Positions 1 through 9,085 of a stretch of 64,000 nt of DNA are shown here, piece by piece. Made by a program: the position numbers and the translations under genes. This DNA is from JAHFUI01 sp039931615 (lineage in GTDB: Bacteria > Acidobacteriota > Vicinamibacteria > Vicinamibacterales > CAVVIG01), in NCBI GenBank assembly GCA_039931615.1, contig JBDTRR010000028.1:7232-71231 (forward strand). Reading direction: 5' to 3'. The notes below the pieces were generated by a model. It saw nothing but the letters and a program-made list of their open reading frames with translations, was not told the origin of the DNA and ran no database searches. How positions within the stretch are numbered: position 1 is the first letter of the stretch; each line of letters opens with the position of its first letter.

Positions 1-1452
1 CAACTCCGCCTCGGTCGTCCCCTTGCCGGAGGCGCCTGGATCGTGGCCGCCATGTCCCGGGTCGATCACGATCCGCGAGACGCCGAGACCGAGTTGACGC
101 GCCATCGAGAAGCCCGCTGGCGGTGCCGGCGCCGAGGGCGCGGATCGGATCGTCGACACGAGCGGCGGCGGCGCAGCCGCGGGCGTCGAGGCACGCCCCA
201 GCGACGCGCGCGCCTGCGCCAGCGCGGCGGTCGCGGTCGGACCCGACAGCGGAAGCCGGAGGGACGAGACCGAGTTGACGTCGCGGCCGGCCAGCGCTCT
301 CAGGTAGGCGTCGTCGAGAGCCGCTGACCCGCCGGCGATGGAAACGGGCGCGGTCCGGGGCCACCCGGATCGAACCGCGCGACTGGCGAGCGGCGGTTTG
401 GCCGCCTCCTGCCTCGTGACGTGACGGACGCCCGGCTCGGCCGGCACGGCTGCCGGCGCCGCAAACGAGGCGATCGTCGCCGCCGGAGCCCGCTCGGAAT
501 CGATGACCAGCCGGTACGGGTTGTAGAGCGGGTAGATGCTGTACCTCGAGACGCCGGTGGCGTCGAGCACGACCCTTGTCGTGGAATTCGGGTGGCTTCC
601 GATCCGGACCTGCCGGACGAGGTTGCCGTCGTCGAACCGGAGGGTGTGATCGGCGAGAGCGGACGCGGCCCGGGTCAGCGGCAGATCGACGAAAATCCGC
701 GACGGTCCGGTGATGCGCTCCTCGTGATACGAAGCGACCTCCGCATCCATCTCGATGGTGACGCGGACGCCATCGGGAAGAGGCGTGCGGCGAATGTTGG
801 TCACGAGTGCCGTTCTTGGGACGAGCCGGTCCGGCACGGCCTGAGGGCCGTTGGGGCCCGCGGCCGGGCCAGGCTGACCGCTGCCAGCCGGGCTGCGCCG
901 CTCAACCTGGGATGGGCGTGACGACGGCGGCGCGCTCTCCGGACGAGCACCGGCACCGCCTGCAGGAGCGACAGCGGTCCCCCCCGCCGGAGCCGCGCTG
1001 CCCGTCAGCGTAGGACGTTTCGATCCGGCATCGCTGCGCTGGGCGGCTGACGCCAGGAGCGCCGGCACCTGGCGGGTCAGCTTGCTGGTCGGGTATTCCG
1101 CCGCCAGCAGACGAAGCAGCCGCAGGCCGGCGTCGCGTTCCCGCGGTCTGCCGAATCGTTCGAAGGCGTCCAGCGACAGGCGGCCGGCGTGCCAGAGGGC
1201 GTCGTCACTGTAACCGCTCGCCGGATACTTCCGGACGATCGCCTCGTACGACGCGACGGCCGACCGCACCGCTTTCAGCACCGACGCCGGCACCGCCGGA
1301 TCGGTAAGCGCCCGGCGGACGGCCTCCTCCTGCGCGGTCGCGTCGACGTAGAGCGTCCGGGCCGGCAGCGGCTGCGCCGGCGCCGCTGTCACCGGCATCG
1401 CGACGAGTGCGGCGAGTGGAATCGCGACGAGATGTCTCACCATGGGGGTCAT
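1..1452 (-). CDS. N-acetylmuramoyl-L-alanine amidase with AMIN domain, C-terminus cut by window edge
   Basis: A periplasmic peptidoglycan hydrolase that would cleave the amide bond between MurNAc and the stem peptide during cell separation. The frame is open from ATG 1452 (alternative ATG 1443) to position 1 with no stop. Seen: a signal-peptide-like start (MVRHLVAIPLAALVAMPV), a helical TPR-like stretch near residues 60-120, a Pro/Ala-rich linker around 140-210, an AMIN-type domain at about 215-318 (ending NPYRLVIDS), and near residue 460 the start of an Amidase_3 domain, IVIDPGHGGHDPG, whose His and following Glu would bind zinc. The rest of the catalytic domain lies outside the window. It begins 9 nt after the ftsK stop, so it is probably the last visible gene of an rnj-ftsK-amidase operon. 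The AMIN domain usually targets such enzymes to septal peptidoglycan, which fits the FtsK neighbour. Confidence 0.85.
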   Translation of the reverse strand, partial: MTPMVRHLVAIPLAALVAMPVTAAPAQPLPARTLYVDATAQEEAVRRALTDPAVPASVLKAVRSAVASYEAIVRKYPASGYSDDALWHAGRLSLDAFERFGRPRERDAGLRLLRLLAAEYPTSKLTRQVPALLASAAQRSDAGSKRPTLTGSAAPAGGTAVAPAGGAGARPESAPPSSRPSQVERRSPAGSGQPGPAAGPNGPQAVPDRLVPRTALVTNIRRTPLPDGVRVTIEMDAEVASYHEERITGPSRIFVDLPLTRAASALADHTLRFDDGNLVRQVRIGSHPNSTTRVVLDATGVSRYSIYPLYNPYRLVIDSERAPAATIASFAAPAAVPAEPGVRHVTRQEAAKPPLASRAVRSGWPRTAPVSIAGGSAALDDAYLRALAGRDVNSVSSLRLPLSGPTATAALAQARASLGRASTPAAAPPPLVSTIRSAPSAPAPPAGFSMARQLGLGVSRIVIDPGHGGHDPGASGKGTTEAEL

Positions 1453-1461
1453 GCCTGATGC

Positions 1462-3804
1462 TCAACGCAGCTGTGCGTCGACTTCGTCGAAGTACTGCTT
1501 GTCGACGAGCACCTCGCGGGCCTTGGCGCCGTCGGCGGGGGAGACCAGTCCTTCCATCTCCATCATGTCGACCAGCCGCGCGGCGCGGCTGAAGCCGACG
1601 CGCAGCCGCCGCTGCAGGTACGAGATCGACGCCTGGCCGCTCTGCACGACGATGCGCGCGGCCTCATCGTAGAGATCGTCCTTGTCCATCTCGACGCCGT
1701 TGGCCCCGGTCTTCTCTTCCGCCGTGATGGTTTCGTCGTAGGTCGGCTTCCCCTGTTTGCGCAGGTAGCTGGCCAGCCGGGCGCTCTCCTGTTCCGAGAT
1801 GTAGGGACCGTGCAGCCGGATCAGCCGCGAGGAGGCCGGCGGCAGCATCAGCAGGTCGCCCCGGCCGAGCAGCTGCTCGGCGCCGTTGCCGTCGAGAATC
1901 GTGCGCGAGTCGACCTTCGACGAGACGCGAAACGAAATTCGCGTCGGCATGTTCGCCTTGATCAGGCCGGTGATGACGTCGACCGAGGGCCGCTGGGTGG
2001 CGAGGATCAGGTGGATGCCGACGGCGCGCGCCATCTGGGCCAACCGGGCGATCGACTGCTCGACCTCGTTGCTGGCGACCATCATCAGGTCGGCCAGCTC
2101 GTCGATGACGACGACAATATAGGGAAGCGGACGGGCCGGCTCGCCGGCCTCCGGCGTGTGCTTCTCGGCCAACGCCTGCTGGATGTTGCGGTTGTACTGC
2201 TCGATGTTGCGGACGCCCTCGGCGGCCAGCGTCTTGTAGCGCTCCTCCATTTCGTGCACCGCCCAGCGCAGCGCGTTGGCCGCCTGCTTCGGATCGACCA
2301 CGACCGGCGTCAGCAGGTGCGGAATGTCCTCGTACATCCCCAGCTCCAGCCGCTTCGGATCGATCATGATCAACCGCACCTCGTCGGGCGTGGCGCGGTA
2401 GAGGATGCTGGTCAGCATCGAGTTGATGCCGACCGACTTGCCGGTGCCGGTCGATCCGGCGATCAGGAGATGCGGCATCGTCGCCAGATCGGCGACGTAC
2501 GGTTCGCCGTGGATCGTCTTCCCCAGCGCCAGCGTCAGCTTCGACGGCGATCGGCGGTAGAGCTCGGACTCGAGCAGCTCGCGGAGCGAGATCTGCTCGC
2601 GGGTCACGTTGGGGATCTGGATGCCGACGGTCGACTTGCCGGGGATGCGGTCGATCAGGACCGACTCGGCCTGCATGGCGAGGCACAGGTCCTCGGCGAG
2701 ACCGGTGATCCTGGCGATCTTGACGCCGGCGTCCGGCTTGAACTCGAAGGTGGTGACGACCGGACCGGGGTGGATCTGGGTGACGGTGCCTTCGACCGAG
2801 AACTCGCGGCATTTCTCCTCGAGCTGCCGCGCACCGTCCATCAGCTCGCGCTCGTCGATCTTCCCGACGGTCTTCGGCGCGTCGAGCAGCGCGGCGGGCG
2901 GCAGGACGAACTCGCCCTTGCGGCGTTCGGCGGGGGCCTTGGCCTGGGATTCCGGGTCGAGCAGCGGCAGCGGCGGCGCCGGCATGGTGACCTGGGGCGG
3001 TTTCGCCGGCGCGAACGAGCGCGGGCCGGCGGCCGGCGGCTTCGGAACGCCGGAGCCCGCTTCGTCCGAGTCGCCGCGCCCGGCGGCGGGGCGCCTCGGC
3101 GGCGGGTTGTCCGCGCCGGAGACGAGGGCCCGGACCAGCGGCGCCGGCGCCCCTTTCTTCGTGTGCTTGGCAATCACTTCGCGGCGCTGCTGGTCGCGGC
3201 GGCGTTCCTCCCGCCATTCGCGGAACGATTCGAGGGCGCGGCCGCCGCCGGCGACGGTGCTTTCGCTCAGCGCGGCGAACAGGCGGCCGAACGAGAACTG
3301 GGTCGAGACGATGACCGCCAGCAGGATCAGCGTCAGGATGACGATGACCGAGCCGGTGCGATTGAGGTAGTCGGCGAGCAGCCGCGCCACCCAGTCGCCG
3401 GCGTAGCCGCCGGCGCGAAACGACTTGCCCGACACTTCGAGGCTGCCGAAGACCAGGCTGAGCAGGGCGCCGAAGCAGCCGACCAGCAGCCCGGCGCCGA
3501 GCGTTTTCGTGCCGGCGGCGTCGAGCGATCGGCACCAGAAATAGTTCCAGCCAATCACGACCAGCACGCCCGGGATGATGTACGAGGCGTAGCCGAACAG
3601 CTGGAAGGAGAGCTCGCCGAGAAAGGCGCCGACCCGGCCGACGAAGTTGTTGACCGCCGCGCCGGGCGCGCCGCTGCTGAAGAACCAGACCGGATCGTTG
3701 GGATCGTAGCTGGCCAGCGCGATGATCCAGATCAGCGCCGCCGCGAACAGCGCGACGCCGACGAACTCGCTGAAACGACGTGACGCGGTCGATCGAGCCA
3801 CCAT
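1462..3804 (-). CDS. ftsK: DNA translocase FtsK/SpoIIIE
   Basis: Septum-anchored, ATP-driven DNA pump that clears chromosome ends from the closing septum and activates dimer resolution. The 780-residue protein has about four hydrophobic segments in residues 1-175, a Pro/Ala-rich linker (about 200-300), the alpha/beta RecA-like motor with Walker A GSTGTGKS near 450-457 and Walker B YIVVVIDELAD near 561-571, and a C-terminal winged-helix gamma domain (about 710-770, ASISYLQRRLRVGFSRAA) that reads KOPS-like sites. Length is typical of the shorter FtsK/SpoIIIE class. Its ATG overlaps the RNase J stop by one base (TGATG), which suggests translational coupling. The amidase follows after 9 nt. Confidence 0.95.
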   Translation of the reverse strand: MVARSTASRRFSEFVGVALFAAALIWIIALASYDPNDPVWFFSSGAPGAAVNNFVGRVGAFLGELSFQLFGYASYIIPGVLVVIGWNYFWCRSLDAAGTKTLGAGLLVGCFGALLSLVFGSLEVSGKSFRAGGYAGDWVARLLADYLNRTGSVIVILTLILLAVIVSTQFSFGRLFAALSESTVAGGGRALESFREWREERRRDQQRREVIAKHTKKGAPAPLVRALVSGADNPPPRRPAAGRGDSDEAGSGVPKPPAAGPRSFAPAKPPQVTMPAPPLPLLDPESQAKAPAERRKGEFVLPPAALLDAPKTVGKIDERELMDGARQLEEKCREFSVEGTVTQIHPGPVVTTFEFKPDAGVKIARITGLAEDLCLAMQAESVLIDRIPGKSTVGIQIPNVTREQISLRELLESELYRRSPSKLTLALGKTIHGEPYVADLATMPHLLIAGSTGTGKSVGINSMLTSILYRATPDEVRLIMIDPKRLELGMYEDIPHLLTPVVVDPKQAANALRWAVHEMEERYKTLAAEGVRNIEQYNRNIQQALAEKHTPEAGEPARPLPYIVVVIDELADLMMVASNEVEQSIARLAQMARAVGIHLILATQRPSVDVITGLIKANMPTRISFRVSSKVDSRTILDGNGAEQLLGRGDLLMLPPASSRLIRLHGPYISEQESARLASYLRKQGKPTYDETITAEEKTGANGVEMDKDDLYDEAARIVVQSGQASISYLQRRLRVGFSRAARLVDMMEMEGLVSPADGAKAREVLVDKQYFDEVDAQLR

Positions 3805-5459
3805 CAGATCTCCATGATGACCGGCAGGACGAACGGCCGGCGTCCCGATCGCTTCCTGATGAAGCGCCGCAACTCGACGCGCAGCTTCTCCTTGATCAGC
3901 CCCTGGTCGGTCCGTTCTTCCAGGCTGGCCTGCGCCACCACCTCGGCGAGCAGGCGCGCGCCGTCGGCCAGCAGGGTGTCGCTCTCGTCCATGACGAAGC
4001 CGCGGGTGACCATCTCGGGCACGCCTTCGAGCGCGCCGGTCTGCTTGTTGATGGCCACGACCGGCACGACCAGGCCGTCCTCCGACAGGTGGCGGCGATC
4101 GCGCAGCACCTGATCGCCGACCTCGCCGGTCCGCGTGCCGTCGATCAGGATGCGCCCGACCGTCGTCTTGCCGGCGATGCGGGCGCCGTCGGCGTCGAAC
4201 TGGAGGACGTCGCCGTTCTCGGCCAGCAGGATCTGCGGCTTCGGATCGCGCCCGGCGAACACCCGGGCGGCGATGCGCGCGTGCTGCGACAGCTGGCGGA
4301 ACTCGCCGTGGATCGGGACGAAGTAGCGGGGCCGGACCAGCGACAGCATCAGCTTGAGCTCCTCTTCGCTGCCGTGGCCCGAGACGTGGACGTGCTTGAT
4401 GCCCTCGTGAATGACGTCGGCGCCGCGCCGCGCGATGTGGTTGATCACCCGGCCGATGGCGATTTCGTTCCCCGGGATGGCGCGCGCCGACAGCACGACG
4501 GTGTCATCGGGGCCGATCTTCACGTGGCGGTGATCGTTGATCGCGATCCGCGACAACGCCGACATCGGTTCGCCCTGGGAGCCAGTGGTCATGCACAGCA
4601 CGTCCTGGGCGGGGTAGCTGCCGACCTCGGTATCGCGGATCTGCACGCCGGCCGGAATGCGGAGATAGCCGAGCCGCTGCGCGATCTCCGAGTTCTGGAC
4701 CATGCCGCGGCCGACGAACGCCACCTTGCGATCGAACTGCGCCGCCAGGTCGACCAGCAGCTGCATGCGGTAGATGCTCGACGAGAAGGCGGCGACGATC
4801 AGCCGGCCGGTGGTGCTGGTGAAGATCTCCTCGAACGCCTCGACGATTTCCGACTCGGAGCCGGTGAAGCCGCGGCGGTCGATGTTGGTGCTGTCGGCGA
4901 ACAGCGCCAGCACGCCGGCGGCGCCGAGCTGCGCGAAGCGGTGGACGTCGAAGTGCTCGCCGTCGATCGGAGTCTGATCGATCTTGAAGTCGCCGGTGTG
5001 GATGACCACTCCGACCGGCGTGTGAATGGCGAGCGCGACGCAGTCCGGGATGCTGTGGGTGACCCGGATGAACTCGATCTCGAACGGGCCGACGGTGACG
5101 CGAGCGGCGGGGCGGACCGGCGTCAACCGCGCCTTGGCGACGTCGATGCCGTGCTCGACCAGCTTCGGCTCGACCAGCGCCAGGGTGAGCGGCGTGCCGT
5201 AGACCGGTCCGTCGACATACGGCATGACGAACGGGACGCCGCCGATGTGGTCTTCGTGGCCGTGCGTGAGCACCAGTGCGGCGACATGCCCCTGCTGCTG
5301 CAGGTAGGTCAAATCCGGAATGATCAGATCGACGCCCAGTAGTTCCGGGTCGGGGAACATGACGCCGGCATCGACGACGATCGTCGTGTCGGCCCAGGTC
5401 AGCGCCAGCATGTTCATGCCGAACTCGCCGAGACCGCCGAGCGGGACAACGTGAAGCAT
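3804..5459 (-). CDS. rnj: Ribonuclease J
   Basis: Metallo-beta-lactamase/beta-CASP ribonuclease with 5'-3' exo- and endonuclease activity in mRNA decay and RNA maturation, cytoplasmic. Seen: the zinc signature HGHEDHIGG at residues 66-74 counted from MLHVVPLGG, the later HTGDFKID and HVSGHGSEEEL motifs, and 551 residues, close to the usual 550-560. I prefer ATG 5459 because it gives the family's normal N-terminus and has GGGA about 8 nt upstream; an in-frame start at 5528 would add 23 residues without family support. It is first in a tight unit with ftsK (stop/start overlap) and the amidase. Confidence 0.93.
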   Translation of the reverse strand: MLHVVPLGGLGEFGMNMLALTWADTTIVVDAGVMFPDPELLGVDLIIPDLTYLQQQGHVAALVLTHGHEDHIGGVPFVMPYVDGPVYGTPLTLALVEPKLVEHGIDVAKARLTPVRPAARVTVGPFEIEFIRVTHSIPDCVALAIHTPVGVVIHTGDFKIDQTPIDGEHFDVHRFAQLGAAGVLALFADSTNIDRRGFTGSESEIVEAFEEIFTSTTGRLIVAAFSSSIYRMQLLVDLAAQFDRKVAFVGRGMVQNSEIAQRLGYLRIPAGVQIRDTEVGSYPAQDVLCMTTGSQGEPMSALSRIAINDHRHVKIGPDDTVVLSARAIPGNEIAIGRVINHIARRGADVIHEGIKHVHVSGHGSEEELKLMLSLVRPRYFVPIHGEFRQLSQHARIAARVFAGRDPKPQILLAENGDVLQFDADGARIAGKTTVGRILIDGTRTGEVGDQVLRDRRHLSEDGLVVPVVAINKQTGALEGVPEMVTRGFVMDESDTLLADGARLLAEVVAQASLEERTDQGLIKEKLRVELRRFIRKRSGRRPFVLPVIMEI

Positions 5460-6035
5460 CAGTTCCCAAGACACAAACCTGCGCCACCCGGTTCCAGGTG
5501 GAACCGATTCGACGAAGGGAGCCGGCACGCGGCTCGGTCAGGCGGCTGGGAGCGCCTGAGGTAAAGGCAGGATAATCGTCGTCTTATGTACGACTTAGAG
5601 CGAAAACTATAACACAGCTCTGGGCCGCGCCGCCGTACAAAGGGCGGCCGAGCCGGCCGGCGTCCGGTCCTCCCCGTGGCACCCTCCACAAAGGTTATCG
5701 GCACGAGAGCTCTGATGCGGAAGGTGGACCGGACCGAGCCGGCGCCACCTGAGCCATGGACCGGTGATGCGCGCAAAGGCTGCGGGAGTGCCCAAGCATT
5801 AGTTCGGCATCGCGTGTCCCTGAACGGCACGGCGCGCGGGTTGCTGGAACGGGTGCCTCGGCCGGTGGGTTTGTGCCCACATCAGAGGACCTGGTCAAGT
5901 AAATGGCCAGGATCGTCCTGACGCTCTCGGACGACTGCAGCGCGCCGATGGCGGCCGATCTGTGCGGCCAGGTCGAGCGCCTCAAGCCGGGGCTACACCA
6001 TCACCGAAGCCGGGCAGGATGCCGGCGTCAGCCGG
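5460..6035. other. Intergenic region upstream of rnj; no gene recognised
   Basis: This stretch holds the leader of rnj and the 3' side of the SDR gene. Seen: an AT-rich island around 5580-5615 in otherwise GC-rich DNA, with a TATAGT hexamer on the minus strand at 5611-5606 that could be the -10 element of the rnj operon; I could not find a convincing -35 at the right distance. Short frames in 5675-6030 show no family pattern. Confidence 0.4.
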
Positions 6036-6929
6036 TCAGGTGTCGTGCCGAGTCGGGTGGCGATGCGCGAGGACTTCCGCGAGCGACGTGACGGGAAGCT
6101 CAGGGAACCGCCGATGGAGGGCTCCCGCCATGAAGGTCAGATCGATGCGGTCCATCGCGATGGCCGCACGAATCTGACGGGCACGATTCGGCTGGACGGG
6201 TCCGAGCACGGCGGCGAGGAGGCGCAACATCGCCCGAGGAACGTGCCGGGGGGGCGCGCTGCGCCTGGCCGCCCGTTGCCACGCTGCGGCGAACTCGTTG
6301 AACGACAGATTCTCCGGGCCGCCGATTTCAAACGTCGCGCTGCGTGTTGACGGATCGACCAGGGCCCGTTCCACCAGGGCCGCCACATCTGCGACCGACA
6401 CGAAGTTGATCGGATTGGCGCCGCGGCCGAATATGACAGGCCGACCAGAGGTGGCCGCGGTCTGGTTGAGCAGGTCGAGCCAGAATTCCGCGAAGGCGGT
6501 GGCGCGGACGATCGTCCACGGCGCGCCGCTCCCACGCAGATGTTCCTCGGCGACATGCTTCATCCGAAAGAGCTCGATCGGATGGTTTGCTGACGCGCCG
6601 ACAATCGACATCAGCACGACCTCCGCGTTTGCCGCCACCGCTGCCTCGATGAGACGTCGATTGCCGTCACGATCGACCGAGGCCGGCGACACCTTGCCGA
6701 TGTCGCCGAACCCGTGGATCGCCGACACAACGGTACTCACTCCCGCCATCGCCGCATCGAGGGTGCGGCCATCGCGCACGTCGCCTTCGACGACTTCGAC
6801 CTGGCCCGGTTCGAAATGAGCCGTGCGCCGCCGGTCGCGCGTGAGCACGCGCACCGCAAGACCGCGCGCCCCCAGCCGCCGCACGATCAAAGTGCCGAGG
6901 CGGCCGCTGCCGCCGGCGACCAAGATCAT
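6036..6929 (-). CDS. NAD(P)-binding atypical SDR / NmrA-like protein
   Basis: A Rossmann-fold protein of the atypical short-chain dehydrogenase class (NmrA/HSCARG/complex I NDUFA9-like). Seen: the dinucleotide-binding glycine motif GGSGRLG at residues 6-12, RVLTRDRRRTAHF as a likely NADP phosphate contact, a second-strand acidic region VVEGDVRDG, and a YxxxK-free active site, as expected for this class. 297 residues is normal. The start ATG overlaps the upstream NTF2-like stop by 4 nt (ATGA), so the two are co-translated and probably under the divergent TetR regulator. Substrate cannot be predicted; many relatives sense redox state or reduce quinones. Confidence 0.82.
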   Translation of the reverse strand: MILVAGGSGRLGTLIVRRLGARGLAVRVLTRDRRRTAHFEPGQVEVVEGDVRDGRTLDAAMAGVSTVVSAIHGFGDIGKVSPASVDRDGNRRLIEAAVAANAEVVLMSIVGASANHPIELFRMKHVAEEHLRGSGAPWTIVRATAFAEFWLDLLNQTAATSGRPVIFGRGANPINFVSVADVAALVERALVDPSTRSATFEIGGPENLSFNEFAAAWQRAARRSAPPRHVPRAMLRLLAAVLGPVQPNRARQIRAAIAMDRIDLTFMAGALHRRFPELPVTSLAEVLAHRHPTRHDT

Positions 6930-7381
6930 CGCTGCTCCGCGAGCGATGCCGGTGGTGGCGAACCTTCAGCACCGACCTGTCGACGAACCGCGGCATCCAC
7001 GGTTCCGCCACCCTCCTGAACCGGCTCCAGATAGAAGCGGGCCCATGCCAGCAGTTCATTGACAACGCCGAAAATGATGACGCCGCGCATCAGATGCGTC
7101 GACCCATCCTGACGCGTGCCGCGGTGTTCCCACTCGCTCCAGACCTCATCACCGCTGACCGCCGAGCGCAGCACCGTCGCGGTGAGGTTGGGGATGGCGG
7201 CGAAGATCTGTTGCCAATTGCCGCGGACCTGTTCGCGTCCGGTAAAGCCACGCTCCGGGTGCGCCGGCGTCTCATTGCGATAGCCGGCGGCGAAGCAGGC
7301 GACTATCGCATTCACGTCGTGCGCGTTCGTGGCACGCTCGAGCCGGGTGAGCGCGCCACCGGTCGTCTCGGTGTGGATCAT
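6926..7381 (-). CDS. NTF2-like / SnoaL-type polyketide-cyclase-fold protein
   Basis: Small cone-shaped NTF2-fold protein (151 residues), a fold used by ketosteroid isomerase, SnoaL cyclases and many ligand-binding proteins. Seen: the typical opening helix with VNAIVACFAAGYRNE, then GREQVRGNWQQIFAAIPNL and WSEWEHRGTRQDGS and the final strand pair. ATG 7381 is chosen because GAGG lies 6 nt upstream; longer in-frame starts at 7393 and 7459 would run into the TetR promoter region. It forms an operon with the SDR gene (4-nt overlap). No catalytic assignment is possible; with the SDR it may act on a small hydrophobic compound. Confidence 0.75.
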   Translation of the reverse strand: MIHTETTGGALTRLERATNAHDVNAIVACFAAGYRNETPAHPERGFTGREQVRGNWQQIFAAIPNLTATVLRSAVSGDEVWSEWEHRGTRQDGSTHLMRGVIIFGVVNELLAWARFYLEPVQEGGGTVDAAVRRQVGAEGSPPPASLAEQR

Positions 7382-7397
7382 GACGAGCCTCATAATC

Positions 7398-7416
7398 AAT
7401 ACAGTCAAGGTGTATT
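7398..7416. promoter_or_regulatory. Inverted repeat between divergent TetR and NTF2/SDR genes, likely operator
   Basis: AATACA-N7-TGTATT is a perfect 6-bp inverted repeat centred in the 55-bp gap between the two divergent starts (7381 and 7437). A TATACT hexamer at 7424-7429 may be a -10 for the regulator. TetR-family proteins usually bind such palindromes and repress both themselves and a divergent operon, so this is the best operator candidate. Confidence 0.5.
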
Positions 7417-7436
7417 CAAATGTTATACTCCGCCGC

Positions 7437-8117
7437 ATGCCGGGGAAAGTCAAGCGCACGCGTCGATACGACGCGACGCGACGTCAGCAAGCCGCGCAAC
7501 GGCGGCGTGCCGCGATCATCGAGGCGGCGACTGGCCTCTTCGTGCGCGAGGGATTCCCGGGGACCACCATCGCGAGGATCGCTGCCGCCGCTGCGGTGTC
7601 GGAAGAGACGGTCTACAAGGTGTTCGGCAACAAGGTCGCACTTGTCCGGGCCATCCGGGACAAGGCGCTCGCCGGCGACGGCCCGATCCACGCCGAACGC
7701 CGGTCCGATCGCATGCAGTCGCGCGAGCCCGACCCACGCAACACCATCCGGGGCTGGAGTGTGCTGGCCATGGAGGTGGCGCCGAGAGTGGCGCCCGTGC
7801 TGCTGCTGGTACGGCAGGCGGCGGCGAGCGATCCGGAATTGGCGAGATTACAGGAGGAGATGGATGCAGCGCGGCTGACGCGCATGACCCACAACGCGCA
7901 GACCCTCGTGAATGGCGGGCACCTGCGGCGGGGCATGACGCTCGAGGCCGCGGCGGACGTCCTCTGGACGTACAGTTCGCCGGAACTCTACGAACTGCTG
8001 GTCCTGCGACGGAACTGGTCAGTCCAACGGTATGGCGCGTTCATCGCAGACGCCATGAGCGCGGCGCTGCTGCCGTGGACGACGGAGGATCCGGGTCTCC
8101 GCGCTTCGAGCCCGTGA
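7437..8117 (+). CDS. TetR/AcrR family transcriptional regulator
   Basis: One-component repressor, 226 residues. Seen: an N-terminal HTH at about residues 20-70 with AAIIEAATGLFVREGFPGTT and the recognition helix region VSEETVYKVFGNK, followed by an all-helical ligand-binding domain that I cannot assign to a ligand. ATG 7437 (MPGKVKRTRR) gives the normal short basic arm before the HTH; a start at 7329 would extend through the promoter region. It is divergent from the NTF2/SDR pair, and the shared gap holds a palindrome, so it probably represses that operon and itself. Confidence 0.88.
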   Translation: MPGKVKRTRRYDATRRQQAAQRRRAAIIEAATGLFVREGFPGTTIARIAAAAAVSEETVYKVFGNKVALVRAIRDKALAGDGPIHAERRSDRMQSREPDPRNTIRGWSVLAMEVAPRVAPVLLLVRQAAASDPELARLQEEMDAARLTRMTHNAQTLVNGGHLRRGMTLEAAADVLWTYSSPELYELLVLRRNWSVQRYGAFIADAMSAALLPWTTEDPGLRASSP

Positions 8118-8211
8118 TGGCACCGAACGCAATAACCGCTGATTATGGGCGTTCAGAGACGCCATGCCCCTGCTGGCACACGCCTGAAAACTGCCACAAT
8201 CGGACTGGGGG

Positions 8212-9057
8212 TCAGGGGGTCGCAGGTTCCGCACCCGGGCGGTTGGACGCGAACGCGTCCGCCAGTCGCACCATTTCCGGAATCGACAAGGTCTCCGGCC
8301 GGCGCCGGCCGTCGAGGTCGGCGGCCGCCAGCGCAGCCGCTGGCGCGAGCGTCGCGCTGGGCGGGAAGGCTTTGAGCGCGTTGGCGAGCGTCTTGCGGCG
8401 CCGCGTGAAGATCGACTGCACCATCACCGTGAACAGCCGGGCGTCCCGGGCCGCCGGTTCCGGGGCGTGGAACTCGAGGCGCACGACCGCCGAATGGACC
8501 TGCGGTGCCGGCCGGAACGCGCCGGGCGGCAGCGCCATCAGGCGGCGGACGGCCGCCGACTGGCCGATCAGGACCGTCAGGACGCCGTATTCCTTCGTCC
8601 CCGGCGCCGCCGTGAGCCGATCGGCGACCTCACGCTGCAGCATGACGCTGGCGTCGGCCAGCGGCATCCCTGCCGCATGCAGGGCGACGAGCTTGAACAG
8701 AATCGGCGAGGCGACGTTGTACGGCAAATTGCCGACGACGCGAAGCGAGGCCGGTTCCAGACCGACGCCGGTCCGCAATGCGTCGCGCAGCTGATCCGCG
8801 GTGAGGTCGAGGAAATCAGCGTCGATCACCGTGAGGTTGGCGGGCGCGATCGCGCGCAGGCCGGTCGCGAGGTCGCGGTCGATCTCGACGGCGAGCACGT
8901 GCCGGGCCCGGTCGGCGAGCGGCAGGGTCAACGCCCCGCGGCCAGGCCCGACCTCGAGAAAGGTCTGTTCGGCTGACGGCGCAATCGCCTGAATCAGCTT
9001 GTCGGCCCAGCTGCGTTCGAGAAAATGCTGGCCGAAGCGGCGGCGGGCGAGTGGCAT
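8212..9057 (-). CDS. rsmA: 16S rRNA (adenine1518/1519-N6)-dimethyltransferase RsmA
   Basis: Dimethylates two adjacent adenines in the 3'-terminal helix 45 loop of 16S rRNA, a late 30S assembly checkpoint. Seen: RRFGQHFLE at the N-terminus, SAM-binding FLEVGPGRGALTLPL, the acidic VIDADFLDL, and the catalytic NLPYN motif (VVGNLPYNVASPIL). 281 residues from ATG 9057 matches the family; the frame continues upstream to 9111 but that would overlap the preceding gene. There is no clear SD. It lies 28 nt downstream of the zincin gene in a probable DUF3467-nth-zincin-rsmA operon. Confidence 0.95.
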   Translation of the reverse strand: MPLARRRFGQHFLERSWADKLIQAIAPSAEQTFLEVGPGRGALTLPLADRARHVLAVEIDRDLATGLRAIAPANLTVIDADFLDLTADQLRDALRTGVGLEPASLRVVGNLPYNVASPILFKLVALHAAGMPLADASVMLQREVADRLTAAPGTKEYGVLTVLIGQSAAVRRLMALPPGAFRPAPQVHSAVVRLEFHAPEPAARDARLFTVMVQSIFTRRRKTLANALKAFPPSATLAPAAALAAADLDGRRRPETLSIPEMVRLADAFASNRPGAEPATP

Positions 9058-9085
9058 GTGATCAGATGGTGCGGGTCGTGGGCAG

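Noticed and set aside
5903..6030. Short frame with an HTH-like ITEAGQDAGVSRS stretch
   Set aside because: It needs a frame change and is too short and weak to support a pseudogene.
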